Shown: piece after piece, positions 1 through 7,617 of the stretch
How the letters are laid out: each line of letters starts with the position of its first letter
How positions within the stretch are numbered: the stretch's first letter is position 1
Source: Amycolatopsis sp. NBC_01488
Lineage (GTDB): Bacteria; Actinomycetota; Actinomycetes; Mycobacteriales; Pseudonocardiaceae
DNA length: 64,000 nt
Reading direction: 5' to 3'
Assembly (NCBI RefSeq): GCF_036227105.1
Contig: NZ_CP109434.1
Coordinates: 5,986,501 to 6,050,500, forward strand
Program-made: the position numbers and the translations under genes
Notes under the pieces: model-generated
The model's database searches: none
What the model saw: only the letters and a program-made list of their open reading frames with translations
Told to the model about the DNA's origin: nothing

Positions 1-626
1 ACGGACTTGCCGTCGTCGGAGAGGATGTGGCCGCCCGCGGAGGCGACGAGCGTGTTGTAGAAGACGACCAGGCCTTCGTACTGCGCGCCGGTGAACACGA
101 CCTGGTACGGCTTCCCGGCGGCCTTCAGCTGCTGCGCCTGCGACATCAGCTCGTCGAACGTCTTCGGCGGCGATGGCGTGATCCGGTCGTCGTACCAGAG
201 CAGCTGGACATTCGTGTTCTTCGTGGCGCCGTAAAGCTTTCCGTTCCACTTGGCGGTGGCCAGCGGCCCGGGCAGCACGTCCCGGGTGGCCGCCGCCGCG
301 TTCGCGCCGGTCCACTCCTGCGCCCAGCCCGCCTCGGCGAACTCCGGCACCCACGTGACGTCGAGGCCGAGCACGTCCAGTGACGTGTCCCCGGCGGCGA
401 GCCGCCGGACCATCTGTTCACGTTGGCCGTCCGCGCCGCGCGGCAGCTTGTTGTAGACGATCTTGTACCGGCCCGCGGCCTCCTGCGTGCACCGGTCGAC
501 CACCGTCTGGAGGTGATCCTCCGGCGAGATGTACAGGTTGATCGTGAGGCCGGCGGCCGAGGAGCACGCCGCCAGCGCGGTGGCGGCGAGCAGGGTCGCA
601 CCGGTGAGGGGAAGGAGCTGGCGCAT
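1..626 (-). CDS. ABC sugar-binding lipoprotein (3' part cut off by window edge)
   Basis: Extracellular solute-binding protein of a carbohydrate ABC importer, held at the outer face of the membrane as a lipoprotein. The N-terminus is MRQLLPLTGATLLAATALAA followed at once by CSS, a lipobox cleaved before Cys21. The next part reads like family 1 binding proteins: a strand near residues 27-33, then RLAAGDTSLDVLGLDVTWVP at about residues 71-90, and WNGKLYGA. About 208 codons are visible; the C-terminal half lies outside the window. The start is set by AAGGAGG about 8 bases upstream. A perfect LacI-type palindrome sits 30 bases before the start, so sugar-responsive repression by the divergent LacI gene is very likely. 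The permease genes probably follow off the left edge. The substrate cannot be read from the sequence. Confidence 0.9.
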   Translation of the reverse strand, partial: MRQLLPLTGATLLAATALAACSSAAGLTINLYISPEDHLQTVVDRCTQEAAGRYKIVYNKLPRGADGQREQMVRRLAAGDTSLDVLGLDVTWVPEFAEAGWAQEWTGANAAAATRDVLPGPLATAKWNGKLYGATKNTNVQLLWYDDRITPSPPKTFDELMSQAQQLKAAGKPYQVVFTGAQYEGLVVFYNTLVASAGGHILSDDGKS

Positions 627-656
627 GTCGGCCTCCTTGCCGGACAGGCGACGCAT

Positions 657-670
657 TGCAAGCGCTTGCA
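657..670. promoter_or_regulatory. LacI-family operator, copy 1
   Basis: TGCAAGCGCTTGCA is a perfect 14-base palindrome centred on the CG typical of LacI/GalR operators. It lies 30 bases before the binding-protein gene. The same core recurs 66 bases away, centre to centre, in front of the lacI-type gene. Confidence 0.85.
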
Positions 671-720
671 TCGATGATTAGCCTCAATGAAGGGCACTGT
701 CAATGGCAGGGACGCGAACG

Positions 721-738
721 GTTGCAAGCGCTTGCAAC
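721..738. promoter_or_regulatory. LacI-family operator, copy 2
   Basis: GTTGCAAGCGCTTGCAAC is a perfect 18-base palindrome. It contains the same 14-base core as the copy at 657-670 and lies just upstream of the regulator gene. Paired sites on either side of a divergent promoter region suggest autoregulation and cooperative or looped binding. Confidence 0.85.
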
Positions 739-752
739 GAATGGGGCAGGAG

Positions 753-1775
753 ATGCCGGAGAAGCTCGACGACGTGGCGCGGCTCGCCGGCGTCTCGGCG
801 GCGACCGTGTCGCGGGCCCTGCGCGGGGTGCGCGGGGTCGCCGACGGCACGCGGACCCGGGTGCTCGCGGCCGCCGCGGAGCTCGGGTACGCCATCTCGC
901 CTGCCGCGTCGAGCCTGGCCACCGGCCGGACCGGGACGGTCGGCGTGATCGTGCCCTACGTCGACCGCTGGTACTACGCGCGGATCATCTCCGGCGTCGA
1001 GCGGGTGCTGCGCGACGCCGGGACCAGCCTGCTGCTCTACAACCTCGGCGACGACCCGGGCCGTCAGCGGTTCTTCGCGACCCTGCCGGTGCGCCGCCGG
1101 GTCGACGCGGTGCTCGTGCTCTCCCTCCCCCTGACCGAGGCGGAACGCGAACTGCTGCTGGGCCTCGACGTCCCGCTCGTCACGATCGGCACCGAGGAGC
1201 CCGGCGCGGACTCCGTCGGGATCGACGACCACGCGGCCGCCGTCACGGCCATGCGACACCTCGTCCAGCTGGGTCACCGCGAAATCGCGTTCATCGGCGA
1301 GAGCGATCCGATCCCGCTGGGGTTCACGACGCCGTTGCGGCGGCTGGCGGCGTACCGCGAGGTCTACCACGCGGTGTGCGGGGAGGACGGCCGCGAGCCG
1401 GAAGCCGCGTTCGAGACCGCCGGCGGGTTCACCGTCGCGGGCGGGGAACGCGCGATGGGCGCCCTGCTCGGCCTGCCCCGCCGGCCGACCGCCGTGTTCG
1501 CCGCGTCGGACGAGATGGCGTTCGGCGCGCTGCGGACGCTCCGCCGCGCCGGGCTGCGGGTGCCGGAGGACGTCTCGGTGCTCGGGTTCGACGACCACGA
1601 CCTGGCCGACCTGCTCGAACTGAGCACGGTCGCGCAGCCCGTCGCCGAGCTGGGCGAGCGGGCCGGGCGGCTCCTCGTGACGCGATTGTCCGGTGGAAAA
1701 ATCGCGACATCGCCGTCGATTCTTGGGACCCAACTAGTCCTTCGCGGCAGTACCGCTCCGCCCAGAAGGTTCTGA
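753..1775 (+). CDS. LacI-family transcriptional regulator
   Basis: DNA-binding repressor of sugar uptake, 340 residues. The N-terminal HTH is classic: KLDDVARLAGVSAATVSRAL at about residues 4-23, then the hinge GYAISPAASSLATGRTGTVG. A periplasmic-binding-protein-like sensor domain follows, with VGVIVPYV, HLVQLGHREIAFIGE and PTAVFAASDEMAFGAL, ending in the usual STVAQPVAELGERAGRLL segment. I chose ATG 753, which has GGGG about 6 bases upstream. ATG 741 would start 2 bases after the operator and could only be used leaderless. The gene is divergent from the sugar-binding lipoprotein and carries its own operator at 721-738, so it most likely represses both. The inducer is unknown. Confidence 0.93.
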   Translation: MPEKLDDVARLAGVSAATVSRALRGVRGVADGTRTRVLAAAAELGYAISPAASSLATGRTGTVGVIVPYVDRWYYARIISGVERVLRDAGTSLLLYNLGDDPGRQRFFATLPVRRRVDAVLVLSLPLTEAERELLLGLDVPLVTIGTEEPGADSVGIDDHAAAVTAMRHLVQLGHREIAFIGESDPIPLGFTTPLRRLAAYREVYHAVCGEDGREPEAAFETAGGFTVAGGERAMGALLGLPRRPTAVFAASDEMAFGALRTLRRAGLRVPEDVSVLGFDDHDLADLLELSTVAQPVAELGERAGRLLVTRLSGGKIATSPSILGTQLVLRGSTAPPRRF

Positions 1776-1877
1776 CCTGCGCTTTTTCCGGCGTTGCTCT
1801 GTTCGGTCGATTGCGGCCTACTCGATCTTTCGGTCAAATAATCGCCGACAAGGATTAATCGCCGTGAGGAGCTGGCT

Positions 1878-2246
1878 GTGCACTGGGGGTCCGTGCTCGA
1901 AGAAGGCGGTGCGGGGATGGTCCGCCCGTACTTCCGCACCCATGGCCGAACACGCCCGACCCGCGACCTGCCGGTCGAGACGCTGGTGTCGATCACCCAG
2001 CGCGGGCGGGCCGTGGTGCGGGGGAGCACGCAGGAGGAGACCGAGATCTGCGCGCTGTTGCGCACTTCGCAGTCGGTCGCCGAGGTCGCCGCGCGGCGGC
2101 GGATCCCGCTGGGGGTGGCGCGCGTCCTGCTGTCCGATCTGGCGGACCGGGGGATCGTCGCCGTGCACAGCGCCCGGAAGGGGTCGGGGAACCGGCCGAG
2201 CCTCGAGCTGATGGAGCGCATCCTCCACGGCCTCAGCCGGCTGTGA
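1878..2246 (+). CDS. DUF742 family protein
   Basis: 122-residue protein of the actinobacterial DUF742 family. The hallmark MVRPYFRTHGRTRPTRDLPVE is followed by a winged-helix-like part (EICALLRTSQSVAEVAARRR, then LGVARVLLSDLADRGIVAVH). In most actinomycetes such genes sit in conservons with a sensor histidine kinase, a Roadblock/LC7 protein and a Ras-like GTPase. None of these partners is adjacent here, so this is an orphan copy. GTG 1878 is used; ATG 1917, just before VRPYF, is an alternative. The last 14 bases overlap the end of the convergent hydrolase gene. Its molecular role is not established. Confidence 0.82.
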   Translation: MHWGSVLEEGGAGMVRPYFRTHGRTRPTRDLPVETLVSITQRGRAVVRGSTQEETEICALLRTSQSVAEVAARRRIPLGVARVLLSDLADRGIVAVHSARKGSGNRPSLELMERILHGLSRL

Positions 2247-3063
2247 ACTCCCGGACCAGCCGGGCGAACTCGGCCGGCTGGTCGAGCGGAATCAGCGTGT
2301 AGCTGTCGTCGACCTCGACGAGCTTTCCCTTGGGCAGCAACGCGACCAGCCGCGCACCGTGCTCGGGGGGCATCACCCGGTCCTCGTGGGCCCAGACCAC
2401 CAGTGCCGGCCGGTCGAACGACGGCAGCCGTTCCGCCGCCTCCACCAGGATGTCCGGCGTCTCGGCCGCCGCCCGCAGCACGCGGACCGTGTCGCGGCGG
2501 ACGGAAGCCTGGCTCAGCAGCGGCCGGATCCAGCCGGCGGACACCGCGTCACCGCGCTTGGTCAGCCAGCCGAACGCGATCGGCAGCCGGCGCACCGCGC
2601 GCAGCCGCATCTGCTGCATGAACACCCCGAACAGCCCCGGCGACAGCTTCCCGGCCAGGAAGAGCGTCTTGCCGGTGAGCCCGGGCGGGAAGTTGTCGAA
2701 CGCGTCGCACGACGCGAGCACCACGCGGCTCACCCGGGATTCGCCCGCCACCATCAGCAGCTGCACCAGCGCGCCTCCGGTGTCGACGCCGACCAGCGTG
2801 ACGTCCCTCAGGTCGAGGCGCTCGAGGAGTTCCGCGAGCAGGGCCGCGATCCCGGGCAGCGACAGGTCCGCGTCCGGGTGCATCGGGTGCCGGTGCGCGC
2901 CCAGCGGCAGCGTCGGGACGACGCAGCGGTGCTCGGGCAGCCCGGTGACCGGGCCGTCCCACAGCGTGCCGTCCATCAGCAGGCCGTGGACGAAGACGAC
3001 GACCGGACCCGGCCCGCCCGTGTCGGTGTATTCGACGGTTCCCGCGGACAGCTCGACCTGCAT
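2233..3063 (-). CDS. alpha/beta hydrolase with Asp at the nucleophile position
   Basis: 276-residue alpha/beta-hydrolase-fold protein. The oxyanion region VVVFVHGLL is at about residues 22-30. The nucleophile elbow is LVGVDTGGALV with Asp94, as in haloalkane dehalogenases and epoxide hydrolases rather than Ser. A possible acid Asp is in WAHEDRVMPP. The place where the catalytic His normally sits reads DDSYTLIPLDQPAEF, with no His, so the classical triad looks incomplete. The start has GGGAGG upstream. It lies 63 bases behind the co-directional TetR gene, with a 14-base palindrome in the gap (3098-3111), so the TetR protein probably regulates it. The substrate is unknown; a non-hydrolytic role is possible. 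Confidence 0.85.
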   Translation of the reverse strand: MQVELSAGTVEYTDTGGPGPVVVFVHGLLMDGTLWDGPVTGLPEHRCVVPTLPLGAHRHPMHPDADLSLPGIAALLAELLERLDLRDVTLVGVDTGGALVQLLMVAGESRVSRVVLASCDAFDNFPPGLTGKTLFLAGKLSPGLFGVFMQQMRLRAVRRLPIAFGWLTKRGDAVSAGWIRPLLSQASVRRDTVRVLRAAAETPDILVEAAERLPSFDRPALVVWAHEDRVMPPEHGARLVALLPKGKLVEVDDSYTLIPLDQPAEFARLVREFTAG

Positions 3064-3097
3064 CCCGGCCTCCCAGTGAGTTCCCCCGAGCAGAAGT

Positions 3098-3111
3098 GAA
3101 CCACGTGGTTC
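3098..3111. promoter_or_regulatory. candidate TetR operator (palindrome)
   Basis: GAACCACGTGGTTC is a perfect 14-base palindrome in the 63-base gap between the tetR-type gene and the hydrolase gene. Position and symmetry suit a TetR-dimer site controlling the hydrolase. Binding is inferred only. Confidence 0.5.
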
Positions 3112-3126
3112 GCAAGCTGTCGAGGC

Positions 3127-3732
3127 TCAGGAAGCCGTCTCCTCCCGTTCGACCGCGCGCAGCAGCGCCGCGAACCCGGCGGCCGCGCCGGTGCCGTCCG
3201 AGCTGGTCAGCAGGTCGACGAGGAAGCCGCGCAGCGTCGCGAGGATCATCGACGCGACTTCGTGTTTCCGCTGGTCCGGCCACTCCACCGGGCAGAACGA
3301 CACCAGGGTGGGCAGGTACTGCTGGGACGCGCCGTGGCCGAGCGCCGCGTACCGGCCCGGGTCGTACATCGCCAGGCCCATCGCCTGGTCGAGCACGCGC
3401 CGCAGCTGCGTCTCCTCGTCGCGCAGGCTCTCCCAGGCCGCGCGGACCCGGCCGGCCAGCGTCGACGACGAGGCGGCGACCGCGGTCAGCGCGTTGCCGA
3501 TTCGCCGTTCACGCAGGGAGAAGACCACCTGCCGGAGCAGGTCCTCGACGCCGTCGAAGTGGTAAAGCAGCACCTTGTGCGTGGTCCCGGCCGACTTCGC
3601 CGCGCGCCGCAGCGAAAAGTCGACGAGACCGTTCTCGGCGACGTCGTCGGTGATCCTCGCCAGCAGCTCCCGGCGCCGGGCCTCGCCGCGGGCCGAACCG
3701 GCCGATCGCCGGTAGCCGGTAGCGTTGTCCAT
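3127..3732 (-). CDS. TetR-family transcriptional regulator
   Basis: 201-residue one-component regulator. The HTH domain spans about residues 20-65: RRRELLARITDDVAENGLVD, then LRRAAKSAGTTHKVLLYHFD, with the YHF signature of the TetR recognition helix. The C-terminal helical ligand domain is AVAASSSTLAGRVRAAWESL onward. It is divergent from the SDR gene (32-base gap) and upstream of the hydrolase gene on the same strand. An inverted repeat TGTCC-N5-GGACA overlaps its own start codon (3726-3740), and a palindrome precedes the hydrolase, so it may control itself and both neighbours. The ligand is unknown. Confidence 0.9.
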   Translation of the reverse strand: MDNATGYRRSAGSARGEARRRELLARITDDVAENGLVDFSLRRAAKSAGTTHKVLLYHFDGVEDLLRQVVFSLRERRIGNALTAVAASSSTLAGRVRAAWESLRDEETQLRRVLDQAMGLAMYDPGRYAALGHGASQQYLPTLVSFCPVEWPDQRKHEVASMILATLRGFLVDLLTSSDGTGAAAGFAALLRAVEREETAS

Positions 3733-3740
3733 GCGGGACA
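3726..3740. promoter_or_regulatory. inverted repeat over the tetR start codon
   Basis: TGTCCATGCGGGACA has 5-base arms around a 5-base centre. It spans the start codon of the TetR gene and the short gap to the divergent SDR gene. It could be an autoregulatory operator, but arms this short also occur by chance at this GC content. Confidence 0.3.
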
Positions 3741-3764
3741 GCTTGGCACGGGGAGGGGACGTTC

Positions 3765-4625
3765 ATGCGGGTGCTGGTGACCGGGGGCAACGCCGGGATC
3801 GGCTATTTCGCCGCCGAACAGCTGGCTTCGGCGGGCGCGGAGGTGGTGATCGGCAGCCGCGACCCGGCGAAGGCGGAGGCCGCGAAGACCGCCATCCGCT
3901 CGCGAGTCGCCGGGGCGAAGGTCGAGCACGTCCGGCTCGACCTCGCCGACCTGGCGTCGGTCGGCGCCGTCGATCCCGGCGAGCTCGACGCCGTCGTCTG
4001 CAACGCCGGGGTCATGCTCGACCACCCGCCCCGCCGCGAGACGCCGGCGGGGCACGAGCTGATGTTCGGCACCAACCACCTCGGCCACTTCGCGCTGGTC
4101 GCCCGGCTGATGCCGCGGCTCGCGCCCGACGCGCGCATCGTCACTACGGGCAGCTTCGCGGCGAAGTCCGCGAAGCTCGACTTCGCCGACCTTCAGAGCG
4201 AACGCGACTACGTCCCGAAGCGCGCGTACGAGCGCTCGAAGCTGGCCCAGATGGTCTTCGCGCTCGAACTCGACCGGCGGCTGCGCGAAGCCGGCTCGAA
4301 ACGGCTCAGCGTGGTGGCCCATCCCGGCGGCGCGCTCGACTCGCTGACGCCGTCGCGGCCGCCCGTGCACGTCCGCACCGCGGCGCAGTGGCTGCGCGGC
4401 CTCCCGGCCCGGATCGCCTTGCAGGGCAAGGACGCCGGCGCGCGGCCCGCCGTCCGCGCGGTGCTCGGCCCGGACGTCACCGGCGGTCAGCTGTGGGGCC
4501 CGCGCGTGTTCGGCCTGCGCGGCCGCCCCCGCCTCGAGGAGCGCTGGGCGAACCTGACCGACGACGCCGCCCGGCGGCTTTGGACCGAAAGTGTCACGCT
4601 GACCGAAGTGGACCCACTGGTCTGA
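3765..4625 (+). CDS. short-chain dehydrogenase/reductase
   Basis: 286-residue SDR of the retinol-dehydrogenase/protochlorophyllide-reductase-like type. The nucleotide-binding motif is TGGNAGIG at residues 6-13, NAGV is at about residues 81-84, and the catalytic YERSK gives Tyr and Lys. The long variable C-terminus (HPGGALDSLTPSRPP onward) suits the RDH-like subgroup. The start has GGGGAGGGG about 6 bases upstream. It is divergent from the TetR gene, which probably regulates it. The substrate is unknown; NADP use is likely but not proved, because the residues after strand 2 read IGSRDPAK. Confidence 0.9.
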   Translation: MRVLVTGGNAGIGYFAAEQLASAGAEVVIGSRDPAKAEAAKTAIRSRVAGAKVEHVRLDLADLASVGAVDPGELDAVVCNAGVMLDHPPRRETPAGHELMFGTNHLGHFALVARLMPRLAPDARIVTTGSFAAKSAKLDFADLQSERDYVPKRAYERSKLAQMVFALELDRRLREAGSKRLSVVAHPGGALDSLTPSRPPVHVRTAAQWLRGLPARIALQGKDAGARPAVRAVLGPDVTGGQLWGPRVFGLRGRPRLEERWANLTDDAARRLWTESVTLTEVDPLV

Positions 4626-4663
4626 ATGCACAGTGCTGACGTCGCGGCTGTGCACATCGCACG

Positions 4664-4692
4664 GTGACGCCACCGGGACCGCTGCCTACGGT
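4664..4692 (+). promoter_or_regulatory. candidate promoter of the permease/HyuA/DUF917 operon
   Basis: A -35-like GTGACG (4664-4669) and a -10-like TACGGT (4687-4692) are separated by 17 bases. The predicted transcription start falls in the palindrome at 4695-4709, 22 bases before the permease GTG. Confidence 0.45.
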
Positions 4693-4694
4693 GC

Positions 4695-4709
4695 GGGGAA
4701 CCGTTCCCC
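4695..4709. promoter_or_regulatory. candidate operator of the catabolic operon
   Basis: GGGGAAC-C-GTTCCCC is a near-perfect palindrome with 7-base arms and one central base. It sits just after the proposed -10 box, where a bound regulator would control initiation. The PucR-type regulator at the end of the gene cluster is the obvious candidate to bind it, by inference. Confidence 0.5.
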
Positions 4710-4730
4710 TTCCCGGATTAGGAGGTCGGC

Positions 4731-6056
4731 GTGGCCTCATCAGTCGGTGTCGATGACTATGCCCTCACCAGAGTGCCGGACCACGCCCGGTACTCGTGGT
4801 GGTCGGTCGCCGTCCAGCGGTTCGGCCAGGTGTCCGCCCTGTCCCAGTTCCTGCTCGGAGCCACCGTCGGCTTCGGGATGAGCTTCTGGCCGGCGGTCCT
4901 GGCGTTCACGCTCGGCTCGGTCATCCTGGAGCTCATCACGATCCTCGTCGGCGTCATCGGCGTCCGCGAAGGTCTGTCCACGTCCATGATCGCCCGCTGG
5001 ACCGGCTTCGGCCGCGGCGGCTCGGCGCTCATCGGGCTCGCCATCGGGATCAGCCTCATCGGCTGGTTCGGCATCCAGTCGGCCGTCTCCGCGCAGGGTC
5101 TCGTCTCGCTCATCGGCGGCCTGCCGGAATGGGGCTGGGCGCTCGTGTTCGGCCTGCTCGTCACCGCGATCGTGGTGCGCGGCTTCCACTCCATGACCTG
5201 GACGGCGTACCTGACCGTGCCGGCCTTCCTGATCCTGGTCGGCTGGTCGATCATCTCCGAGCTGACCCGCCACGACTTCGGCACGCTCGTCTCCTCGGCC
5301 GCGCCCGGGCCGTCGCTGAGCCTGCTGCAGGGCACCACGCTGGTGGCGGGCGGCTTCATCGTCGGCGCCGTCATCACCCCGGACATGACCCGCTTCAACC
5401 GCACCACCGCCGACGTCGTCAAGCAGACGCTCGTCGGGATCACCCTCGGCGAGTACGTCATCGGCCTGTCCGGCGTGCTGCTCGCGCACGCCGTCGGCAC
5501 CGCCGGGATCACCACGATCGTGACGTCGTCGGTCGGCTGGATCGGCCTGCTGATCGTCATCGCGGGCACGATGAAGATCAACGACTGGAACCTGTACTCG
5601 TCGGGTCTGGGCGTCGTGAACTTCATCGGCACGGTGTCCGGGCGCAAGGCCCACCGCGGCTTGGTGACCGCCGTGCTCGGTGTTGCGGGCAGCCTGCTCG
5701 CCGCGGCCGGGATCCTGGCCAAGTTCACCGACTTCCTCACCGTGCTGGGCGTCGCGTTCCCGCCGATCGCCGGGATCATGGTCGCCGAATACTTCGTCGT
5801 GAAGAAGTGGCGCGGGGACCTGGAAAGCGCCCGGGCGCGGGGAACCGTGCCCGAGGACGCGCCCGTGTGGGTGCCCGCGACCCTCGTCGTCTGGGTCGCC
5901 GCGGCGCTCTTCGGGGAGTTCGTCGAATGGGGCCTGCCGAGCATCAACTCGCTCGTCGTGGGCTTCGTCCTGTACGTCGTCGCCGGGAAGCTCGGCCTGG
6001 TGCGGGGGATCGGCAGCAGCCGGACCGCCGACGCCGAGCCCGCCCCGGCCGTCTGA
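4731..6056 (+). CDS. NCS1-family permease (cytosine/purine/hydantoin type)
   Basis: Integral membrane importer of the nucleobase:cation symporter-1 family, 441 residues with about 12 hydrophobic segments. The N-terminal soluble part ends in DYALTRVPDHARYSWWSVAV, as in CodB-like permeases. GWFGIQ and GAVITPDMTRFNRTTADVVK match the conserved loops of the cytosine-permease branch, and KINDWNLYSS matches the region after TM8. The GTG start has GGAGG 5 bases upstream. It is first in an operon with the hydantoinase-like and DUF917 genes (20-base gap to the next), which indicates uptake of a pyrimidine, purine or hydantoin-like heterocycle. The exact substrate is not readable. Confidence 0.9.
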   Translation: MASSVGVDDYALTRVPDHARYSWWSVAVQRFGQVSALSQFLLGATVGFGMSFWPAVLAFTLGSVILELITILVGVIGVREGLSTSMIARWTGFGRGGSALIGLAIGISLIGWFGIQSAVSAQGLVSLIGGLPEWGWALVFGLLVTAIVVRGFHSMTWTAYLTVPAFLILVGWSIISELTRHDFGTLVSSAAPGPSLSLLQGTTLVAGGFIVGAVITPDMTRFNRTTADVVKQTLVGITLGEYVIGLSGVLLAHAVGTAGITTIVTSSVGWIGLLIVIAGTMKINDWNLYSSGLGVVNFIGTVSGRKAHRGLVTAVLGVAGSLLAAAGILAKFTDFLTVLGVAFPPIAGIMVAEYFVVKKWRGDLESARARGTVPEDAPVWVPATLVVWVAAALFGEFVEWGLPSINSLVVGFVLYVVAGKLGLVRGIGSSRTADAEPAPAV

Positions 6057-6075
6057 GTCCTTAAGGAGAATCTTC

Positions 6076-7617
6076 GTGCGCATCGGCATCGACGTCGGCG
6101 GCACCAACACCGACGCTGTCCTGCTCGACGGCCGTCAGGTGCTCGCCTCGGTCAAGACCAGCACGACCGCGGACGTCACCTCGGGCATCGTCGCCGCGAT
6201 CGACGGCCTGCAGCGGCAACGCGCGTTCGATCCGGCGGCGGTGCGGGCGGTGATGATCGGCACCACGCACTTCATCAACGCCCTCGTCGAGGCCCACCGG
6301 CTCGCGCCCACCGCGGCCGTGCGGCTCAGCCTGCCGGCCGGGGCGTCGCTGCCGCCGATGGTCGACTGGCCGCAGCGGCTGGTCGACGCGGTGTCCGGGC
6401 GCAGCTACCTCGTCCACGGTGGACACGAGTTCGACGGCCGGCACATCGCGGAGCTCGACGAGAGCGAGCTGCGCAAGGCGGCCGACGACATGGGGGAGGC
6501 GGGGGTGCGCAGCGTCGCGATCACCTCGGTCTTCTCCCCGGTCAACGCCGAGTTCGAGACCCGCGCGGCCGAGATCATCGGCGCGCAGCTGCCGGACGTC
6601 GCGATCTCGCTGTCCCACGAGATCGGCCGGATCGGCTTGCTGGAGCGGGAAAACGCGACGGTGATCAACGCGGCGCTGCGCGAGCTGGCCGCGCACATCG
6701 TCGACGGGCTGTCCGCGTCGGTCACCGGCGCGGGCATCACCGCACCGCTGTACCTGAGCCAGAACGACGGCACGCTGATGGACGTCGACTTCGCCCGCCG
6801 CTACCCGGTGGCGACCTTCGCGTCGGGTCCGACGAACTCGATGCGCGGCGCGGCCGTGCTGTCCGGTTTGGACACCTGCGCGGTGGTCGACGTCGGCGGC
6901 ACGACGTCGGACGTAGGCGTGCTGCGGCAAGGGTTTCCGCGCGAGGCGACCACCGACGTCAGCGTCGCGGGCATCCGCACCAACTTCCGGATGCCGGACG
7001 TCCTGTCGATCGGCATCGGCGGGGGCAGCCGGGTGCGCGGGAACGTCACCGTGGGCCCGGATTCGGTGGGCTACGAGCTCACGTCCAAGGCGCTGGTCTT
7101 CGGCGGCGACACGCTCACCGCGACCGACATCGCGGTCGCGGCGGGCCGCGCCGACATCGGGGACGCGTCGCTCGTGTCGCATTTGGACCGCTCGCTGGTC
7201 CGGGCGGCGCTGGACCGCATCGCCGCCGACGTGTCCGATGTGGTCGAACGGATGCGGACGTCCGCCGAGCCGCTGCCGGTGGTCGCGGTCGGCGGTGGCT
7301 CGGTGCTGCTGCCGGACGAGCTGGCCGGGTGCGGTGCCGTGCACCGGCCCGAGAACTACGCCGTGGCCAACGCGATCGGCGCAGCCATCGCGCAGATCGG
7401 TGGCGAGGTCGACCGCGTCTACGTGATCGAGCCGGGCCGTCGTGAAGCCGTCGTCGAGGAGGCGAAGCAGGAGGCCGTCGACCGCGCGGTCGCCGCCGGG
7501 GCGTCACCGGCGTCGGTCGGCATCGTCGACTTCGACGAGGTGCCCATCCCGTACCTGCCCGGCAACGCCACGCGCATCCGCGCCAAGGCCGTCGGCGACC
7601 TGCAGCTGGGGGCGTGA
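6076..7617 (+). CDS. hydantoinase/oxoprolinase-type protein (short HyuA-like)
   Basis: ATP-dependent hydantoinase/5-oxoprolinase superfamily protein, 513 residues. The N-terminal actin-like nucleotide motif is RIGIDVGGTNTDAVLLDG, with SVKTSTT after it. A second phosphate-binding motif is VVDVGGTTSDVGVL in the middle, and IGIGGGSRVR follows. It is shorter than full HyuA (about 690 residues) and lacks the long C-terminal part. No HyuB partner is present; the partners are DUF917 proteins, a pairing known in other genomes. AAGGAG precedes the GTG start. Its stop overlaps the ATG of the first DUF917 gene. Likely role: ATP-driven opening or activation of an imported cyclic amide. The substrate is inferred only as hydantoin-like. 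Confidence 0.9.
   Translation: MRIGIDVGGTNTDAVLLDGRQVLASVKTSTTADVTSGIVAAIDGLQRQRAFDPAAVRAVMIGTTHFINALVEAHRLAPTAAVRLSLPAGASLPPMVDWPQRLVDAVSGRSYLVHGGHEFDGRHIAELDESELRKAADDMGEAGVRSVAITSVFSPVNAEFETRAAEIIGAQLPDVAISLSHEIGRIGLLERENATVINAALRELAAHIVDGLSASVTGAGITAPLYLSQNDGTLMDVDFARRYPVATFASGPTNSMRGAAVLSGLDTCAVVDVGGTTSDVGVLRQGFPREATTDVSVAGIRTNFRMPDVLSIGIGGGSRVRGNVTVGPDSVGYELTSKALVFGGDTLTATDIAVAAGRADIGDASLVSHLDRSLVRAALDRIAADVSDVVERMRTSAEPLPVVAVGGGSVLLPDELAGCGAVHRPENYAVANAIGAAIAQIGGEVDRVYVIEPGRREAVVEEAKQEAVDRAVAAGASPASVGIVDFDEVPIPYLPGNATRIRAKAVGDLQLGA

Noticed and set aside
4695..4709. Rho-independent terminator after the SDR gene
   Set aside because: The dyad has a one-base loop and no T-tract and lies directly after a promoter-like -10, so an operator is more likely.
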